A stretch of 64,000 nucleotides of DNA. Source: Tanypteryx hageni. Its lineage: Eukaryota > Arthropoda > Insecta > Odonata > Petaluridae. The stretch is from assembly GCA_028673005.1 (NCBI GenBank), contig CM054112.1, positions 189,817,144 through 189,881,143 on the forward strand. The letters run 5' to 3'. Below the pieces are notes generated by a model that saw only the letters and a program-made list of their open reading frames with translations, did no database searches and was not told where the DNA came from. Positions within the stretch are counted from its first letter, which is position 1. Every line of letters starts with the position of its first letter. Position numbers and translations under genes: made by a program. This document shows, one piece after another, positions 63,602-64,000 of the stretch.

Positions 63602-63908
63602 CTTAATATGTATTTGCCATTTATGCGTTTGTTTTATTGTAAGCTTACAATTAGTGCAAATGCACTTGAAACCCAAGTCTAACAATGCAAAAATCCGAGC
63701 AACTTTCTTTTTGAAATGTCGAAAAACAGGAGATAATTGAATATAATCTTAAAATATGAGCAAACACGAATTAAACAACATAATTGGTGGTAAGAATAAG
63801 AATTTTCATTTTTTTCTGAGTGAAATGGTATAAATCTCGAGTCAAAGTCTTGATCGTAAGATATTTTAAAATTTTAAAGAATAAACGTCTACACATAGTC
63901 TTCTAGCC
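63602..63908 (+). repeat. Dispersed repeat family C, third, partial copy
   Basis: It restarts at the GTTTxATTGTAAGC block and runs through GTGCAAATGCACTTGAAA to GAATAAACGTCTACACATAG, directly after the second copy. It is cut at TTCTAGCC by a hAT terminus. Confidence 0.8.
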
Positions 63909-64000
63909 CAGCGGTTCCCAAACTTTTCTAATGGCGGGCCACATCAATGGTTGCGAATCCCTTGGAAGTTGTCAATTCTTCGGTGGGCCGGATTAAAGTT
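63909..64000. mobile_element. hAT MITE left end, running off the window
   Basis: CAGCGGTTCCCAAAC begins immediately after TTCTAGCC (the probable 8 bp target). GGCGGGCCACAT and GTGGGCCGGAT words follow. The uninterrupted copy at 47141 shows the unoccupied site (ATTCTAGCCGATTAC). The right end is beyond the window. Confidence 0.75.

Larger units (their letters stand above)
58836..63604 (+). repeat. Dispersed repeat family C, copy split by two insertions
   Basis: Segments 58836-59033, 59738-59934 and about 62998-63604 together align in order with 47141-47990. The breaks fall exactly at the hAT MITE (59034-59729) and at the ~3 kb composite inverted element (about 59935-62997). The host repeat is therefore older than both. 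Confidence 0.85.

Overview
The window looks like a piece of a large, AT-rich, transposon-dense animal genome, most likely arthropod. The supports are spliceosomal splice sites, a KCTD/BTB gene split by a 17.2 kb intron, tRNA-derived SINE heads, and an invertebrate-style repeat set (hAT, PIF/Harbinger and pogo-type DNA elements, a Penelope-like retroelement, a non-LTR retroelement, and many GGAC/GTCC-linked repeats). No rRNA, CRISPR or operon-like structure is visible. The species cannot be named from the sequence.

One host gene is supported, on the + strand. Its first coding exon (28671-28870) and second coding exon (46050-46282) join in phase and encode the N-terminal 135 residues of a KCTD-type BTB/POZ protein. 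The best fit is the KCTD8/12/16 (KCTD12-like) group. Further 3' exons should lie beyond position 64000. The 17,179 bp intron holds a hAT MITE, two copies of a GTCC-linked repeat, a tandem repeat, a locally duplicated dispersed repeat and a SINE.

The left part (1-28670) is intergenic or upstream intron. It holds a palindrome with a hammerhead-like motif (3401-3535); a complete but decayed 4.4 kb hAT transposon with a perfect 8 bp target duplication (4085-8503) carrying a nested PIF/Harbinger derivative (6710-7315); a truncated hAT MITE; a dispersed repeat around 11.2-11.9 kb; a SINE; a large inverted repeat with a well-formed hammerhead motif (14399-14815); a near-perfect 116 bp tandem duplication (20245-20475); a pogo/Tigger-like element (24599-25320); a hAT MITE (26259-26549); and a Penelope GIY-YIG fragment whose centre is replaced by a short tandem repeat (26725-27151).

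The right part (46283-64000), probably intron 2, holds a non-LTR reverse transcriptase relic directly followed by a Penelope-like element with RT, GIY-YIG and a terminal hammerhead ribozyme motif (55975-58457). After it comes a layered nest: an older ~900 bp repeat is interrupted by a hAT MITE and by a ~3 kb composite inverted repeat, which is itself interrupted by a TA-flanked MITE.

The most interesting signal is a recurring set of hammerhead-ribozyme-like motifs at five or six separate places, two of them well formed. Several lie inside long palindromes, which points to Penelope-type terminal repeats.
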